Shown piece by piece: positions 36,832 to 38,041 of a stretch of DNA of 38,041 bases. The DNA is from Candidatus Rokuibacteriota bacterium. GTDB taxonomy: Bacteria > Methylomirabilota > Methylomirabilia > Rokubacteriales > CSP1-6. The notes under the pieces are model-generated. The model searched no databases, was not told where the DNA came from, and saw only the letters and a program-made list of their open reading frames with translations. The translations under genes and the position numbers were made by a program. The stretch is from the NCBI GenBank assembly GCA_003221615.1, contig QHSQ01000134.1, forward strand, positions 1 to 38,041, written 5' to 3'. Every line of letters begins with the position of its first letter. Positions within the stretch are counted from its first letter, which is position 1.

Positions 36832-38041
36832 TTGTCCTCGGACTACGACTACGACCTCGTGGCGATCGGCAGCGGCCCGGCCGGGCAGCGTGCCGCCGTG
36901 CAGGCCGCGAAGCTCGGTCATCGCGCCGCGGTGGTCGAGAGGCGTCGTTGCGTCGGCGGCGTCTGCATCGACACGGGCACGATCCCGAGCAAGACCATCC
37001 GCGAAGCGGTCCTCGCGTACGCCGGCGTCAGCACTCGCGGTGACCGGCTGCCCTGGGCGCGGCCGGCCAGTCGCCCCTCCGCGGATCAACTCCTCGCCGG
37101 AGTCGAAGCCGTCATCGGCCGCGAGATCGAGGTGATCGAGCAGCAGCTGCGCCGCAACGACGTCGTGCTGCTCCAGGGCGAAGCGTCATTTGTCGATCCG
37201 CACACTCTGGCGATCCGCAGCGACAGCGGCGTGAGCCGGATCACGGCGCGGCACGTGGTCATCGCGGTCGGTACGCGACCGGCGCCGACGCCGGGTGTCG
37301 AGCCGGACGGCGAGATCGTGCTGAACTCGGATCAGCTCGTGACCCTCAAGAAGCTGCCGCGATCGCTGGCGGTGGTGGGCGCCGGTGTGATCGGCGTCGA
37401 GTACGCGTCGATGTTCGCCGCGGTCGGCGTGCAGGTGACCCTGGTCGAGCGCCGCGAGCGGCCGCTCGAGCTCCTCGATCGCGAGATCGTCGACGAGCTG
37501 ATGCACCAGCTCCGCCAGCGCAACGTCACCTTCCGGCTCGGTGAAAGCGTGGAGTCGCTCGCCGTGACCGAGAGCGCGCCCCTGCGCGCGGTCCTCAACC
37601 TCGAGTCCGGCAAGCGACTGGTGGCCGATGCCGTCCTCTTCTCGGCCGGTCGGCTGGCGGCGACCGAGAGCCTCAATCTCGCGGCGGCGGGCCTGTCGGC
37701 GGACGACCGCGGTCGGCTCAAGGTCGACGACGCCTTCCGGACGACGGTGCCGCACATCTTCGCGGCCGGCGACGTCATCGGATATCCGAGTCTCGCGTCC
37801 ACGTCCTCGGAGCAGGGCCGGCTGGCCGCGTGCCAGGCCTTCGGAATCGAAGCGCGACCGATGGCCCGCCACTTTCCCATCGGCATCTACGCGATCCCCG
37901 AGATTTCGATGGTGGGTCCGCCGGAGCACGAGCTGACCGCCGCGCGCGTACCGTACGAGACCGGCGTCGCGCGGTATCGCGAGATCGCCCGCGGCCAGAT
38001 CCTCGGCGACGGGAGCGGCTTCTTCAAGATGCTCTTTCATC
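36832..38041 (+). CDS. sthA: Soluble NAD(P)+ transhydrogenase (SthA-like flavoprotein; 3' end outside window)
   Basis: Interconverts NADPH and NADH in the cytosol. At least 403 residues are present of about 460. FAD-binding YDLVAIGSGPAGQRAAVQAAKLG opens the protein. The redox region reads GGVCIDTGTIPSKT, where the second Cys of the usual C-x4-C disulfide is Thr. This is the known mark of SthA as opposed to dihydrolipoamide dehydrogenase, mercuric or glutathione reductase. NAD site LAVVGAGVIGVEYASMFAAVG and FAD site IFAAGDVIGYPSLAS follow. I chose the TTG at 36832, which sits 8-9 nt after GGGAGG; a GTG at 36823 overlaps that site. The dimerisation domain is cut at the window end. Confidence 0.88.
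   Translation, partial: MSSDYDYDLVAIGSGPAGQRAAVQAAKLGHRAAVVERRRCVGGVCIDTGTIPSKTIREAVLAYAGVSTRGDRLPWARPASRPSADQLLAGVEAVIGREIEVIEQQLRRNDVVLLQGEASFVDPHTLAIRSDSGVSRITARHVVIAVGTRPAPTPGVEPDGEIVLNSDQLVTLKKLPRSLAVVGAGVIGVEYASMFAAVGVQVTLVERRERPLELLDREIVDELMHQLRQRNVTFRLGESVESLAVTESAPLRAVLNLESGKRLVADAVLFSAGRLAATESLNLAAAGLSADDRGRLKVDDAFRTTVPHIFAAGDVIGYPSLASTSSEQGRLAACQAFGIEARPMARHFPIGIYAIPEISMVGPPEHELTAARVPYETGVARYREIARGQILGDGSGFFKMLFH

Overview
This is a 38 kb window of very GC-rich bacterial DNA, gene-dense on both strands, with frequent GTG and TTG starts, many ATGA/GTGA stop-start overlaps and no tRNA, rRNA, CRISPR array or insertion sequence that I could see. The gene mix points to a free-living soil or subsurface bacterium: an NMT1/THI5-type ABC importer, luciferase-like flavin oxidoreductases, a cyclase-family hydrolase, an ICL/PEP-mutase enzyme, tandem M20 amidohydrolases, a MoxR/CoxE pair and a double-length ThyX-like protein. 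It resembles Candidatus Rokubacteria (Methylomirabilota). That placement is an inference from gene content and base composition, not a proof.

Layout. 1-2615 (minus): CgeB-like glycosyltransferase, threonine synthase and 3-methyladenine DNA glycosylase (cut by the window edge). 2661-5222 (plus): ABC permease, binding protein and ATPase. 5234-7117 (minus): an in-frame fusion of a luciferase-like monooxygenase and a dihydroorotate-dehydrogenase-like barrel. 7214-7579: cupin. 7588-8792 (minus): Cys-rich secreted peptide and ZnuA-like metal-binding protein. 8829-10082: seven-repeat NxxGxxAF secreted protein. 10091-12178 (minus): cyclase-family hydrolase and sugar-type binding protein. 12310-13935: ThyX-like double-domain protein. 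14032-15647: TetR, DinB-like protein and hotdog thioesterase. 15644-19111 (minus): two M20D amidohydrolases, a cupredoxin and a diheme cytochrome c, all tightly coupled. 19209-20132: second LLM oxidoreductase. 20168-20464 (minus): PilZ. 20663-21953: CheY-like regulator and RmlD. 21923-23910 (minus): M48 protease and ICL-family lyase. 23996-26357: MoxR ATPase and CoxE-like VWA protein. 26550-28250: YVTN propeller with an Asn-rich coiled coil. 28302-31543: DUF3047 protein and a PhoB/PhoR-type two-component system. 31545-32027 (minus): HAD phosphatase-like protein. 32237-36495: PHP phosphoesterase, alpha/beta hydrolase, C-terminally truncated GH3 protein and Tat-exported PhoD phosphatase. 36517-38041: small coiled-coil protein and soluble transhydrogenase (cut by the window edge).

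The most consistent regulatory signal is a TAnnnT hexamer, usually with an extended TGn, placed 5-9 nt before the start codon of ten promoter-proximal genes that lack a Shine-Dalgarno sequence. This implies leaderless mRNAs. Genes inside operons, and a minority of first genes, have ordinary Shine-Dalgarno sites instead. Other points worth attention are the LLM-DHODH fusion, the ThyX-like protein with its signature motif split between two halves, the amidohydrolase/copper/heme operon, a 63-bp duplicated element that supplies the ribosome-binding site of the next gene, and the Cys-rich peptide overlapping an orphan metal-binding protein.
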